Positions 47,680 through 60,622 of a stretch of 64,000 nt of DNA are shown piece after piece. The stretch's first letter is position 1, and each line of letters starts with the position of its first letter. The notes beneath the pieces were generated by a model. The model did no database searches. It was not told the origin of the DNA and saw only the letters and a list, made by a program, of their open reading frames with translations. A program made the translations under genes and the position numbers. The stretch comes from Clavelina lepadiformis (Eukaryota; Chordata; Ascidiacea; Aplousobranchia; Clavelinidae), in assembly GCF_947623445.1 (NCBI RefSeq), contig NC_135240.1, positions 4,402,001-4,466,000 on the forward strand. Reading direction: 5' to 3'.

Positions 47680-49394
47680 AACACAATACAAGTAAACAAC
47701 GTCTCCCTCTATTTCATGCATCTGCAACTTTGTACAATTATGTATGAGCAATTGATGGACTGCATTGAAACATTCATTTGCAGAACGCAATAAAAAGCTA
47801 TTCCACAGCTGGTGAGCATTCTTTAGTAGCCTACTTAGTAACAATGGAACATAATAGATTGAAGCTGGATCGTAACAAACCACCTGCCTCGAGGCATCTA
47901 TCTCAGATGCCTTGTGGTATGTGTGGCATGTGGCACGTTTGATTTTGTGTGACGCGCACAGTGCACAAGCACAAATTAAAAGATCACGATAAAATGGCAA
48001 GATAGACGTTACAATATTGCAATATAGACACGTTGCTTGCCTGAAATTTGCCGGTGGAGTAAGAAGTTTAGTTACCATCACCACCGTAGTTTTTTTGATT
48101 GGTGGTTGGGGTCGAATTAGGCTAGCGCACTAAGATCAGTGCTTGAGTATTTACGTTTGTATTTGGCTTATTCTGCTGCTGAATTTTATATTGGTATCTT
48201 TAAAGTAGTTTTCTTGATCTGAAGAAACCTGTAAGAACAACAACATTGATAAAAATATGCAGAACATCGAATTATAAGGAATTACGGAATGTTTAATCAC
48301 GGTTTTATGTTTCAATGTTTTTTTTTAAATTGTGAAGAATAAATTTTTGGTATTTAGCGAGTGCGAGGTGAATCTTTTTTAACTCAAAACTCGGGGCCCG
48401 CAGTTTTCTTGCAAAATATCCGGTGACATGCTCTTGAATGAAAGCTGAACGAATGATGTAGAATTATTTTTAAAGGATATTCTTATATGTTAGCTAGAAA
48501 GTATACATATGTCAGTACGCAAACAGTTTGGGGAATTCTTGCTAATTATGATTAATGAGCAGATATTGCTGTTAATGGAATGAAATAAATGGCTCATTCT
48601 TGCGGCACACATAACAAAATTATTTTCGGCTGGGTAGTATATGTATACTTGTTATGAACCTTAGTAAAACATCCATCTTCTGTTTATATATTTCCTTGTG
48701 AACTAGGTTATCATTTGTGAGCTTACATTGCAAAGTCGGAACTTGAAGAAAACGTTTTGAATTTAAATTGTCACAGTTTTGCATCGGTTACTTAAAAGAA
48801 GAGGCAATTCGTTTTTTCCACAACTAAGCTGCGTGTTATGTCCAAAATCAATCTTTTAAAAGTGGAGAAATGGAAACATTATTTTTTTAATGACAGACTT
48901 CATATTAAGCAATTCTATAAAACTGTCGGGAAAAACAGGTAAAATGTTATGCATGAATGCACAGGCGGCAGGTGTGGGTAATGTGCAGCAGATCCTGAGA
49001 AATTTTGCTTTTGCTTATATCGTTATCTTTATATCGTTTTTTATATCGTTGGTCTCACAATAACTTTTAAACTTGCCGACTGCTGGGATAAATACCACGT
49101 TAAATACCTCACCCACCAAAATAAGTAACCTACCACCTGACAATGCTGTACACATTTGCCAACCAATCTTTCATATATGTGAGTACATGATGCCACCGAT
49201 TATGTAGGCACATGCCGAAATTGATGCGGGTCTTTCAGAGACAGGTCACAGGTAATGCTAGGAACATGTCACGACGCAGGTGATAGACTACCACTGCTGT
49301 TGTATTATATTGTAGCTTAGTGTTTATTTTAATCAAACCATGTCACTGTATATATTTGATTTGGCCATTAATATCAATACAATGCAATGTAATT

Positions 49395-49590
49395 GTTTAT
49401 TTTTCGCTATTAACTGTAAGGAGCGAAACTTACGATGCTAAACGTTGTAGTGATGGCATAATAAAATACATGCTAATGAACAGTTAGCGAGCAAAGAAAA
49501 GCGGCAAAAACAAAAGGTTTAAAACAAGCAAGATAGCAATAACAGAATTGTGCTTTAAGATGGTAGATTAGCATGGACACCAAACCCGCA
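49395..49590 (+). repeat. Dispersed CGCCATTAACT repeat, unit A copy
   Basis: GTTTATTTTTCGCTATTAAC through CATGGACACCAAACCC, colinear with 18369-18569. The unit B copy is 60234-60426. Confidence 0.6.
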
Positions 49591-49711
49591 GTTGAATAAA
49601 TTCAAGCATAATGGATTAATTTTTGCAGCTGAACATACCGTAAAAAGCTGCAAGTATTTGCAAGTAGCAGAAGCACACGCATAAAATTGAGGCTCCCTAT
49701 TACAAAGGTAA

Positions 49712-49783
49712 CACCACCAGGCATTGAACACGAGCGACCTCTTTGAAAGACAAACTCTCTTACCACTTGACTATCGAAATGAC
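49712..49783 (-). pseudogene. tRNA-Glu-like relic (or tRNA-derived SINE head), unit A
   Basis: The 72-base minus-strand segment has a good A-box region (TAGTCAAGTGGTAAGAG), an anticodon-loop-like CTTTCAA (anticodon TTC, Glu) and a degraded B box (GTGTTCAATGCC). The acceptor ends (GTCATTT and TGGTGGTG) do not pair and the anticodon stem is poor, so it is not a working tRNA. Confidence 0.35.
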
Positions 49784-50894
49784 TTCCTATAACATTCTTG
49801 ACTATTAGGACTTTTAAAATTTTTATTTCGGTTCATAATAAAACTAGGTATGGTGAAAATGCATTGTTTTAATGCCAGATGATGAATTTATATCAACGCA
49901 TTTCTTTCAAAACCTTTTGCTTCATGTTCATTACCTACATAGACATCACAACAAAAACAACGCAATAATTTAATTAAACATTCCAACCTTAGTGAAAATA
50001 ATCGCCACGGATAATGCCAACGCTTTCGCTTCAGTTAAAGGCAAAAGTGACGACTGACTGGCTGAGGTTCTGACTCGTGACTAATATTAGTTTAGTTACG
50101 AATTAATATCAAAAGCAGTTATTACCTGTCTTGCAAAGTTCTGCGTCGAATTTGTATCATAAAAATTTTTAAACCATTTTAGCGAATGAAGATTAAAGCT
50201 TAATCCGAGACTGGTTTTTATGACCCAGTATACCGTAGACCTATAAAAATCGGTTTTATACTGTTAAAAAAAAATTTCATCAATTAAGTTAAAACAGTTG
50301 GACAGGCTATTGGCGCACTCAAGAATGAGTGACACGTGGTCTTTAACATGACTTGCACAAATCACAAGACATGATCAAAATTATGACAGATTATAAGAGG
50401 AAGTGCACGTAAAACAAAAACACTGATATAAGATAAATTATTGCACATTTACATAAAGATATTAAATGGATTTAAACTCCACCATTATGGCGTGTAAGGA
50501 TTCATTTGAAGCACAATCAGAATAGAAAAATAAAACTGACTGACTCATAAAAATTAACTCATTAAACACTTTAGTTGCGCAAAAAATGCATACTTAGGGA
50601 ATTTCCCTGTTTCACAACAACCAGACCAAACCCCTGGCAAAGTGATATCAGTAAACATGAAATAATCGCATTTACAAGAAATTGTGTGTACGATATAAAA
50701 CAATTGGCAAACTATGTAACACTGAACACCACCTAAGCAGGAAATCCGTCTTCTCAAGTAACCAAGCGCTCCTTGTAGGGAAGACAAATTAATAAGTTGC
50801 AGCTCAAGCATAGAAAGCAAAAAGCAATTTCGTTTGTTACTGCAACAATGCAGGGAATTGAAATTGTCGCCAAAGTAAAGGGTCAGTTGAGGGG

Positions 50895-51593
50895 TTAAAG
50901 GTCATTGTTTTTGATGAAACGATTTCCTTCAGACTTCAATTCAACATATTTGTAACGAATCTTGCCGGCAACTGCTCGGCTTTCTTCGCTGCTCGATGGT
51001 TCGTCCGTCTTCGGGAGAGGAGAATACGGGGTTGCAAGGGGGTGGGGATCCACCTCATTGCTTGATGCGAGTTGAAACAACTCGCGACCTTTCAACCTTT
51101 CCGCGTCTGTGATTGGCCGCCAGTCGAGAAAACGAAGCGCTTTCATGTGGCAAGACACGTAACATCGATATCGCTGGTAGTCAAGTTCATTGTACGAGTC
51201 ACTCGACAGCTCGTTGGGACAAGCGAGATTGCCGAGAAGACTGAGGTACACCAGAGCCGGGTACGACCTTGACAGCTTGTGCACGAGACGTTTCAGATTT
51301 GTAAGTCGATTATTGTTTAAAGAAAGAGACGTCAGAGTTTCTATTGGTGGAAATACAGTGACATCATCGATCTCATTGTTGTCCAAGTTGAGTTCTTCCA
51401 GTTTGTTGAACGAGTCGAGGTAATTTAAGATGTTGATGTTGTTATGACCCAAGTTCAATTGTCGTATTTGACCCGAGTTCTTCCCCAGAATAAAGTCAGG
51501 GATGCATTTGCAGTCATGCCCAGTATAGGAGAGATGTCGAAGTTTTGCAGAAAAATTTTCCAACTCCCTATCCTGCCACTTGTCATCGGACAT
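50895..51593 (-). CDS. LRMDA: LRMDA-like leucine-rich-repeat protein, unit B
   Basis: Intact duplicate of 40077-40775, also 232 residues, with three amino-acid differences by eye (Thr/Ile in GQ(T/I)RQLNL, Lys/Glu in PKTD(K/E)PSS, Gly/Glu... in KYV(G/E)LKS). The leucine-rich repeats, the RYRC cap and the splice acceptor directly before ATG (TTTTTGTGCAG|ATG) are all preserved, so nothing suggests loss of function. Confidence 0.85.
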   Translation of the reverse strand: MSDDKWQDRELENFSAKLRHLSYTGHDCKCIPDFILGKNSGQIRQLNLGHNNINILNYLDSFNKLEELNLDNNEIDDVTVFPPIETLTSLSLNNNRLTNLKRLVHKLSRSYPALVYLSLLGNLACPNELSSDSYNELDYQRYRCYVSCHMKALRFLDWRPITDAERLKGRELFQLASSNEVDPHPLATPYSPLPKTDEPSSSEESRAVAGKIRYKYVELKSEGNRFIKNNDL

Positions 51594-54574
51594 CTGCACA
51601 AAAATTTAAAATTAGTTTAAGCCTCAGGACAAGCATTAAACCAGCTTTTTTCAATATTGTATTCCTGCAGTAATCTGTTGTCAATTAATTATTTAACACC
51701 GCAAACTGCAAAACGAATTTGACATTATTGCATGAATCGACATAATAAAATGTTCCTGTTAAAAGATGAAGTTGTATTTCTAAGACAACTTGCTTTATAA
51801 ATTTTTTTCTGTCATTAGACACGCGATTGAACCTTCCGCTCACCAATCATCACACTGATTCATGTTTTAGAGTTAGAGATTTAAAGCGAATGCTTCAAAA
51901 CTGAAAAATGTAGGCCTAAGATATTCTGTAACAACTTTATCGGTGCACCATCACCGTAGCCTTCGACGTTCCGGTACGTCATGTGCCAAATAAAATACTT
52001 GTTCAGTACCAGTACAATATCAGTGTAGCCTAACTTCATTTGCGTCGTATTTAGCCTATTGCACACTTACGCAAGTGCAAACAATTACATCAGTGATGAC
52101 AGCCTGGCCTATACCGGTAGCCTGGTAAAACTTTTCCAGCTTACAACCGCCGTGTAAATCTAGTTGTACCTATAATCTGCCACATGTTTAATATTTGTGG
52201 CTCACAACAACATGAGCCACCGACATGACGTGCTTGTGCAACTGCCAAGTTACTGGTATATGATCTTTGTGAGATCATAGAAATCAAACAGCAATTAGTA
52301 ATTAGTATCCGTTAGATCAGCAAGACGTGACTTTAGTCCCACCTTAAAACCTGGAGTCAGTATCACTGCTGACTGGAATAAATGTTTCTCGATACATTAA
52401 AAAAGTATATTTCAAAAGTAAAATTCATCACACGCTAGTTCAGAATTGCATTTAAGATGTACATTTTCGTTATCATCAAACCATGTCACTTTATATATTT
52501 CTTTTGACTGTTAATATCCTTGTTTTTAATGTTGGGGAATTGTCCTCAACATCTTCTGACAGTGTAGTTGTTTCGTTATTTGTATTATTTTGGCCTTAAA
52601 TTTGTTAAAATGAGGAACTACAGTGTATTTTGTGAGTTTTGAGCCCTTGGGCTTTATCACTTTTTCCTGCTCGTTTATTGTTCGTGAGCAGAGGTGGGCA
52701 CTGGGCAGTCGGTACTTTAAAAGTACCGTCGTCAACGGTACCGGTACTTCGAAAAAATGTACCGACGGTTTCGGTATTCGGTATTCGGTACTATTTCAAA
52801 AAAGTAGTACGGTACTTGCTGCCGGTACTTAATGTGTAAAAGATGCTGCTGCAAATGCAATGTTTGCCGCTCTATGACTCCGGTAAAGGTTATTCCAGAT
52901 CAAAACATATTTGACGTTACTCGTTTGAAATTTGACTTGACATTTCTAGATTAATAAAGATCAACAGATGCTAAAATTAGTATTAAGGATTAATTGACAT
53001 GTGTTTTTGTACACATACTTTTGAAATAATCACGTAAAAATTGCCGAGTACCAAGACCGACAGAAATTTCTTGAAAAAAAAATTCGCTACTTTTTTTTTA
53101 AAGTATCGGTATCGGTACTGAAAAAGTACCGCGGTACAGTAATTCGGCACTACAGTAGGCTACCGCGGTACTACCCACCTATGCTCGTGGGCATGTGTTT
53201 CATTGTGTTATACCTACAATGGTCAGCATCCTAACTTTGTCTCCGCACAGTTCATTGCAAAAAATAAACAACACAATCGCAGAAACACGTCGTTTTAAAG
53301 CATATGCTTGTGGTGGACACTGATTTTGGAAAGGATCTGTAACATAGTTCCAGCAGTGGCAGCTTTATGCTGTAGCTGCTGTGCCAATGTTTTATCTAAA
53401 TGTATTCGTTCAAAGAAGCTTCAATGTAATCAGCATATATCAGTTGTCATTCTTGTGAAACTACTGTTGAATTCAATTCAAAAAAGTTCAGTGTCAAGTT
53501 AGACAACTCTGTTGTCATCTTCACAAGACAATAATTCGTTAAGGTGAACAATTAAGTCTGAGGGTTAGAAAAGCAGACAACGACCTTATGAGACTCGTAC
53601 ATCATCACCCGCAATAAACATTTCAACAAGCAAACATTGTAGTGAAGTGGTTCAACTTGTTAAGTTCAACAACCGTAAATCAACCATTTCATTACAGATC
53701 GATTACGCAAATTCTCATGATTCCGAAATAAATTCAATCGTGCCATAAATGTATTAGGAAACTTTTTGCCAGTTCATTAAAACTAAACTTTGCTACTCGA
53801 TGACGTAACACATTTTATTGCAACTATGGTAGTTTATTGCCCAAATATTGCAGTGAAATTATTCATTAACAAATCTATCAGCGCTGATAAGCACGTGACA
53901 TGCGGGAGCGCACTGCAAGTCACGTAGATGTTAATTTTCTCCACAAAACATCATAAATGCAACGAGCAAGATTTCACCAGAAGCATCTCACCGCATAAAG
54001 AGGAAGAATTACTGCACATTGCATTGAATTATCAGCTTGGCATTGAACTTTTGAAATTGAGCAGCTTTTTCAGTTGAACGTCCGAGGCTGCTGAGACTTT
54101 TAACTCGAATGCCAGTGAATGCAAAATCTGCTGTTGTCAATATTTCATCTTTTATTGCATAGGTTGATAGTTACAAAAGCAAACAAACCACTGTATAGGT
54201 AACGCGGAAGTTATACTGCAAAGAAGTCTCATTAAAGCAGCCATGTGTGACTACATTGCTTCCATGCTGAATTACAGGGTCGCACAATGTCACCTCACAA
54301 TGCTTGCGATGTGGCGAAAATTACACTCGAAATAAAAAGCATGAAAAATTAGGTAGAAAAAAAGAGATGAGAAAGCGATAAGCATTGAACGCAACGATCG
54401 CACTTAACACTGATCATACCATACAAGCACGTAATTACAGAGGAGGATTTCCCCGATAAAAAAAAAACGATTTTAATCGGCGACGAAATCAAGAATTATT
54501 GGAATTGTGCGGTAAATTTCGGTGTGGGCTGAATTAAAACCATGTGATCATTGCAACACATATAAGTGGATGGT
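51594..54574. other. Spacer between LRMDA and FMO, unit B
   Basis: Duplicate of 40776-43744 with the same MITE and the inverted repeat fragment (about 53223-53270). No gene seen. Confidence 0.5.
52689..53183. mobile_element. hAT-type MITE (GTAC-rich family), unit B
   Basis: The same insertion as 41881-42355, carried by the segmental duplication (same flanks TTCGTGAG and CTCGTGGG). Slightly longer, through small internal expansions of CGGTATT/GGTACTT-type words. Confidence 0.8.
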
Positions 54575-57500
54575 TCAACCATTAAGATAATGAAGAACGA
54601 ACCAACCCAAAAACACAACAACCAATGACACCAACAACCATGACCATCCTGATGGTTTATCTGGTTCCATATTTCTGGTTGAAAGTGGGAAGTCGACCCT
54701 GTATCGTTGGTTAAGGATGGTTTCACGCGCGAGCTGCCACGCACCAGGTCCTGTCAGGCGATATTGGAATGGTGTGCAACCAGCAAACGCCACCTGATGG
54801 TTATAACCGACACCAATTACAACCAGATGTATGGTGCATATGACTTATGTTGGAACATTCTACCACAACAGCCACCAGCAATGTTGCCGCGTGGTTATGC
54901 TACAACTTGCAAATTCATCAACAGGAAAACCTACCATTGATGCCAACTTAGGGTCAGTGAGAAAAAGTTTGATGACATTTGGTTTTGCGCCAATCTTCTC
55001 TGCGATGGTGTCCATATAATTGACGTAATCAACCTGGTGATATAAAAATGTAACGTACAAATAATACTCAAAATACTTGTCAAAACTGACTTCATGTTCC
55101 ACCTGTATCGTGTGGCGCTGGCTGCTGTAGAACTGTTGGTTCATCTCATAAGTTGTTTGGTTGATGTCCTCAGCCATTGATGACGGGGATGGTAGAAGCA
55201 GATCCCCTGGCAAGTTCAGAACATCACCATTGACATAATGCTTTAAAAATTTACTTTCCCTGCATTTAAGGCCGGATTTTCTAAATCTAGATCGCTTCTA
55301 TTCATGAGATAACCTTTGAAAACCTTTGTAGCCCATCTGCATTGTATTTCCGAAATGGGGTTGATTGCCCCGAAAGGTTGTATCCCCCCGATAACAGCCA
55401 TATTCGCCTTGGTCAGGGCTGGGGGCCACATGTGCTTGTACAACTTGCAATGGTTCCTCGTCACCTGGTGTTAAACGGGGATGGTTGTCAGTTGTCACCA
55501 CATTCAACACAAACCACCTTTAAATGGCGGAGCAGCGACGATGCGCAAATAAAAGATTTATCCAACCTTTATAATGGATTCATCGAAAAATGGAAACCCG
55601 AAAGTGTATCCAGTCGCGAATATGACGCCGTCCACCTCCTCAGATGAGCCGTCCTCAAAAACGACTCCATTCTCTGTAAACTCAGCGACGTTGCATTTCA
55701 TTTTGACCGAACCACTGAGTATGGAGTTGGGAAGGGAATCGTTGACCATCGGGTGCTGAAATAATTCAACATGAGCGTGACGTGGTGGAAACCAACAAAC
55801 ACACGAACGTGTCTGTGGTGCACTAAACACAGCATGAACCAGTGTGGAAAAGACCTTGTGTTTCACCTGAGAAAAGAACCTGTGCTTCGGTTTCAAGCCG
55901 TACTTGGCATGATCAAACCTGTTGTTGAGGATTGATTCTTGGAAATAGTTGGACCAACTGAACGGGAGGTTGTCCTTCAGCATCGTGGCAAACCTGCACA
56001 CCAACTTCTATAGAAATCACATTTAATATCGTGTGAAGAATTGTGCAACCCACCTCGATGTGAAGGCGTAGTCGAGTGGAACTCCTTTGGGGCCGACCCT
56101 GTTCAACACCCAGGCCCCTCTCCTTGTGCTCAGGAAAACCTGATCATGAAATGACGACATCTTTAAGAATGAGCGCATCAAGACAGAAAAGAAACTTGTA
56201 AATTGATACCGATTATGTCGTCATCACATAAGAACAGGGATTGTAACTTTCTTTACATTGGTGGAAATGTGCAATTTTATCACAATGTATGTTGCAGTTT
56301 AAAAAAAGTTTGACAAAAATATACTTTGTTGTTGATTGTTTGCAAATAAAAATGCACTTTCTGTTTGTCGTCAAAACAAAAACGATAGAAGTCAAACAAG
56401 ACAACAACACGGGTGAGATGAAACAAGCCTGGGTCACAACTAAGGCAAATTTGTCAAACTGAAAGGAACCGGCATCATTGGTATTTAAACATCACATTAA
56501 TTTTACCGTTGTTTGCTCAAAAGCTACCTGTTGTGCATGTTTGCTCAACTCCACTGCAATGTCACCGCCTGAGTTACCGATCCCGATAACAACGACGCGT
56601 TTGTCTTCGAAGTTTTTCGGCTCACGGTACGAGTGACTGTGCACGGTGAAGCCTCCAAATTTCTCAAAACCTTCATAAATATTAAGCAAATATTTGTTAT
56701 GATTTTAATCATAGAAAGTATTTGTGCTAAAAGTTCACAACATCGTCATGTTTTATTTGATGTCTATGGCACTCACCCGGAAATTCATGCAGAGGGTAGT
56801 GGGGGGTAGCGTGGTGGCCAGTGCAGACCAACAAAGCATCAAATATCTCCGTTCTCTCGCCCTCTCCGCTCTTAACCCGCACATTCCTGTGGAAAATATT
56901 AATCTGTAGAAATGTTTGAATTTCTTTAAATTTCAAAGAAGGAGTCAGAGTGGTTTAAAATTATTTAAATTAAAGACTTTGAAACAAATAAAAATATAAC
57001 TTCTGCGATAAGATCAGTTACCATTTGCCTGTCATCTCATGGTCACTTGCCAGTGCACAGGACAACACTTCAACCCCAAACTGGATGTGGTCCAGCAAAT
57101 TAAATCTGAACAAAGATGAAAATGTTGCAAGGAACAGAGATACAAAAACCAAAGAGAAATCTTAACTAGAAGTCAAACGTTCACATAAAATTACTTCAGA
57201 GTTATCTGGAGTTTAACTTGTTAAAGTTGGTAAGTTTGGTGACAAAAGTAGATCGACTTTGAGCAACCACTTTACAGTTGATTTGTTGTAACTCTTTTTA
57301 AACGAAAGATTAAAATTCTTAGACAAAAGGTTTGCAAAATTTGATGATGACCATAGCACTGTGTTAAGAAAATTTGATTAGGTCGAGGTCAGCTAAGTTG
57401 GACTCTGATAAACCCCTGGGGGGGAACAAACACAAAACTTCAACTCCATAAAATCAAGTTAACAGAAACCAAGTTGGGTGCAAATCGTGCACATGCAGTT

Positions 57501-58313
57501 TGATTGGCTCATCACCAGCACTTGTAAGTTGCTTTAAGTGACTTCATACAAACCATGGTAATGAGCTTATACAGTCTTATATTGCAACAACTATGAGGAA
57601 ACAATCTCTGAAAGGCTCAATGATAAAGATAAAAGCAAAAATAAATCATCATCTTACAAGTTATAGCCCCACACACAGAATTACATAATGAATTAACAGC
57701 CAATACAGTTCTAACAAACTGTAAAGTAATAAAACAAACAAATAATAGAATCATCAACTAACTCTGTTGCATAGAGTCTCGCATATTCCATAAGTTTCTT
57801 GTTGTGCATGAAATTAGCAAATTCTTTTGGTATCGGGAAGTCAGAAAACGCCATCATCTCTTTGCTCGTGTTGATGATGGTTGATTTATAGACACAAGCT
57901 GCGTCCTTCTCAGACTCCTGGTAATTCCACAAACCTGCTCAAACAAAAACAACCAGAAGGGAGAGTTGACTCTTAACATGTGGACAATAATTAATCATTG
58001 CAAGCATTTTATCAACAACCAAAAAAATTCATTAAAATCTAGGAACATGGAATGCATGCATAGGTTCTTTTATGATCAAAAGTAGTCACCATATTACGAC
58101 GTATCCATAAACTTTAATAAACCTTGAAGAGTATTAGCTTCCAACTATGTCATGAATGACTTCACGCCAGATCAGAAAATGAAAGAAAAAGATCTTACCT
58201 CCAATGTCGTTGCCCTTCTCATAACACACAGGCGTGAGGTTTTCGTCCAAACAACATTTGATTGCCGTCAACCCACTGAAACCAGCACCAATTATACAAA
58301 CTCTTTTTGTCAT
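54575..58313 (-). CDS. FMO: Flavin-containing monooxygenase, unit B
   Basis: Same twelve-exon structure as unit A: 58313-58199, 57934-57763, 57105-57022, 56886-56777, 56670-56528, 56139-56054, 55993-55867, 55755-55567, 55464-55314, 55206-55103, 55033-54935, 54793-54575; 532 residues, all frames open. [28 protein letters not shown] and the C-terminal anchor are conserved. Substitutions are few (for example Ser/Asn in ETIL(S/N)QRY and Ile/Val in GFP(I/V)DEF, the latter in an intron reading). One donor changed from GTAGGT to GTGGGT (56053) and is still usable. Both paralogs look functional, so either dosage or early divergence is possible. Confidence 0.93.
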
Positions 58314-60233
58314 TCTAATGATGGACAAGCCCTGATGCTATTGTTGCTTTTACAACTAGGCTGCGGACATGTTCCTGAAATTACCATACCATGATTAATA
58401 CAAGTGGAATAGTTAGCCATATATATGTGTCAAATTACATTTTTGTATTTTATTATTTTTGTAATTGTATATTTTTAGCAACCTAACTTTCACTTCTCAC
58501 AGTTAATGGCGAAAAATATCAACACAATACAAGTAAATAACGTCTCTCTCTATTTCATGCACCTGCAACTTTGTACATTTATGTATGAGCGATTGATGGA
58601 CTGCATTGAAACATTCATTTGCAGAACGCAATAAGAAGCTATTCCACAGCTGGTGAGCATTCTTTAGTAGCCTACTTAGTAACAATGGAACATAATATAT
58701 TGAAGCTGGATCGTAACAAACCACCTGCCTCGAGGCATCTATCTCAGATGCCTTGTGGTATGTGTGGCATGTGGCACGTTTGATTTTGTGTGACGCGCAC
58801 AGTGCACAAGCACAAATTAAAGATCACGATGAAATGGCAAGATAGACGTTACAATATTGCAATATAGACACGTTGCTTGCCTCAATTAGCCGGTGGAGTA
58901 AGAAGCCTAGTTACCATTACTATCGTAGTTTTTTTTATTGCTGGTTGGGGTCGAATTAAGCTAGCGCACTAAGATCAGTGCTTGAGTATTTACGTTTGTA
59001 TTTGGCTTATTCTGCTGCTGAATTTTATATTGGTATCTTTAAAGTAGTTTTCTTGATCTGAAGAAACCTGTAAGAACAACAACATTGATAAAAATATGCA
59101 GAACATCGAATTATAAGGAATTACGGAATGTTTAATCACGGTTTTATGTTTCAATGTTTTTTTTTAAATTGTGAAGAATAAATTTTTGGTATTTAGCGAG
59201 TGCGAGGTGAATCTTTTTTAACTCAAAACTCGGGGCCCGCAGTTTTCTTGCAAAATATCCGGTGACATGCTCTTGAATGAAAGCTGAACGAATGATGTAG
59301 AATTATTTTTAAAGGATATTCTTATATGTTAGCTAGAAAGTATACATATGTCAGTACGCAAACAGTTTGGGGAATTCTTGCTAATTATGATTAATGAGCA
59401 GATATTGCTGTTAATGGAATGAAATAAATGGCTCATTCTTGCGGCACACATAACAAAATTATTTTCGGCTGGGTGGTATATGTATACTTGTTATGAACCT
59501 TAGTAAAACATCCATCTTCTGTTTATATATTTCCTTGTGAACTAGGTTATCATTTGTGAGCTTACATTGCAAAGTCGGAACTTGAAGAAAACGTTTTGAA
59601 TTTAAATTGTCACAGTTTTGCATCGGTTACTTAAAAGAAGAGGCAATTCGTTTTTTCCACAACTAAGCTGCGTGTTATGTCCAAAATCAATCTTTTAAAA
59701 GTGGAGAAATGGAAACATTATTTTTTTAATGATAGACTTCATATTAAGCAATTCTATAAAACTGTCGGGAAAAACAGGTAAAATGTTATGCATGAATGCA
59801 CAGGCGGCAGGTGTGGGTAATGTGCAGCAGATCCTGAGAAATTTTGCTTTTGCTTATATCGTTATCTTTATATCGTTTTTTATATCGTTGGTCTCACAAT
59901 AACTTTTAAACTTGCCGACTGCTGGGATAAATACCACGTTAAATACCTCACCCACCAAAATAAGTAACCTACCACCTGACAATGCTGTACACATTTGCCA
60001 ACCAATCTTTCATATATGTGAGTACATGATGCCACCGATTATGTAGGCACATGCCGAAATTGATGCGGGTCTTTCAGAGACAGGTCACAGGTAATGCTAG
60101 GAACATGTCACGACGCAGGTGATAGACTACCACTGCTGTTGTATTATATTGTAGCTTAGTGTTTATTTTAATCAAACCATGTCACTGTATATATTTGATT
60201 TGGCCATTAATATCAATACAATGCAATGTAATT

Positions 60234-60426
60234 GTTTATTTTTCGCTATTAACTGTAAGGAGCGAAACTTACGATGCTAAACGTTGTAGTGATGGCATAA
60301 TAAAACACATGCTAATGAACAGTTAGCGAGCAAAGAAAAGCGGCAAAAACAAAAGGTTTAAAACAAGCAAGATAGCAATAACAGAATTGTGCTTTAAGAT
60401 GGTAGATTAGCATGGACACCAAACCC
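60234..60426 (+). repeat. Dispersed CGCCATTAACT repeat, unit B copy
   Basis: Near-identical duplicate of 49395-49590 (for example AAAATACATG there is AAAACACATG here). Confidence 0.6.
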
Positions 60427-60550
60427 GCAGTTGAATAAATTCAAGCATAATGGATTAATTTTTGCAGCTGAACATACCGTAAAAAGCTGCAAGTATTTGC
60501 AAGTAGCAGAAGCACACGCATAAAATTGAGGTTCCCTATTACAATGGTAG

Positions 60551-60622
60551 CACCACCAGGCATTGAACACGAGCGACCTCTTTGAAAGACAAACTCTCTT
60601 ACCACTTGACTATCGAAATGAC
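60551..60622 (-). pseudogene. tRNA-Glu-like relic, unit B
   Basis: Duplicate of 49712-49783; the 72-base core itself is unchanged between units, while adjacent bases differ (ACAAAGGTAACA versus ACAATGGTAGCA). Confidence 0.35.

Larger units (their letters stand above)
39505..50324. repeat. Tandem segmental duplication, unit A (LRMDA + FMO)
   Basis: Starts at the ATGAGT word at 39505 and ends with GGCGCACTCAAGA at 50324, immediately followed by unit B starting with the same ATGAGT word. Gene order, introns, spacers and an internal MITE all match unit B. The start lies only about 120 bases upstream of the first PHF10 exon. Confidence 0.95.
47680..50324. other. FMO upstream region and distal part of unit A
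   Basis: 2.6 kb without a supported gene. It contains the dispersed repeat at 49395-49590 and the tRNA-like sequence at 49712-49783. The 140-codon minus ORF at 47662-48084 overlaps repeat sequence, is not conserved at full length in unit B, and is not considered real. Confidence 0.45.

Noticed and set aside
47662-48084. 140-codon minus ORF upstream of FMO
   Set aside because: Overlaps a dispersed repeat fragment and is shortened in the duplicate, so not a conserved gene.
49712-49783. Functional tRNA-Glu gene
   Set aside because: Acceptor and anticodon stems do not pair; kept only as a tRNA-like relic.
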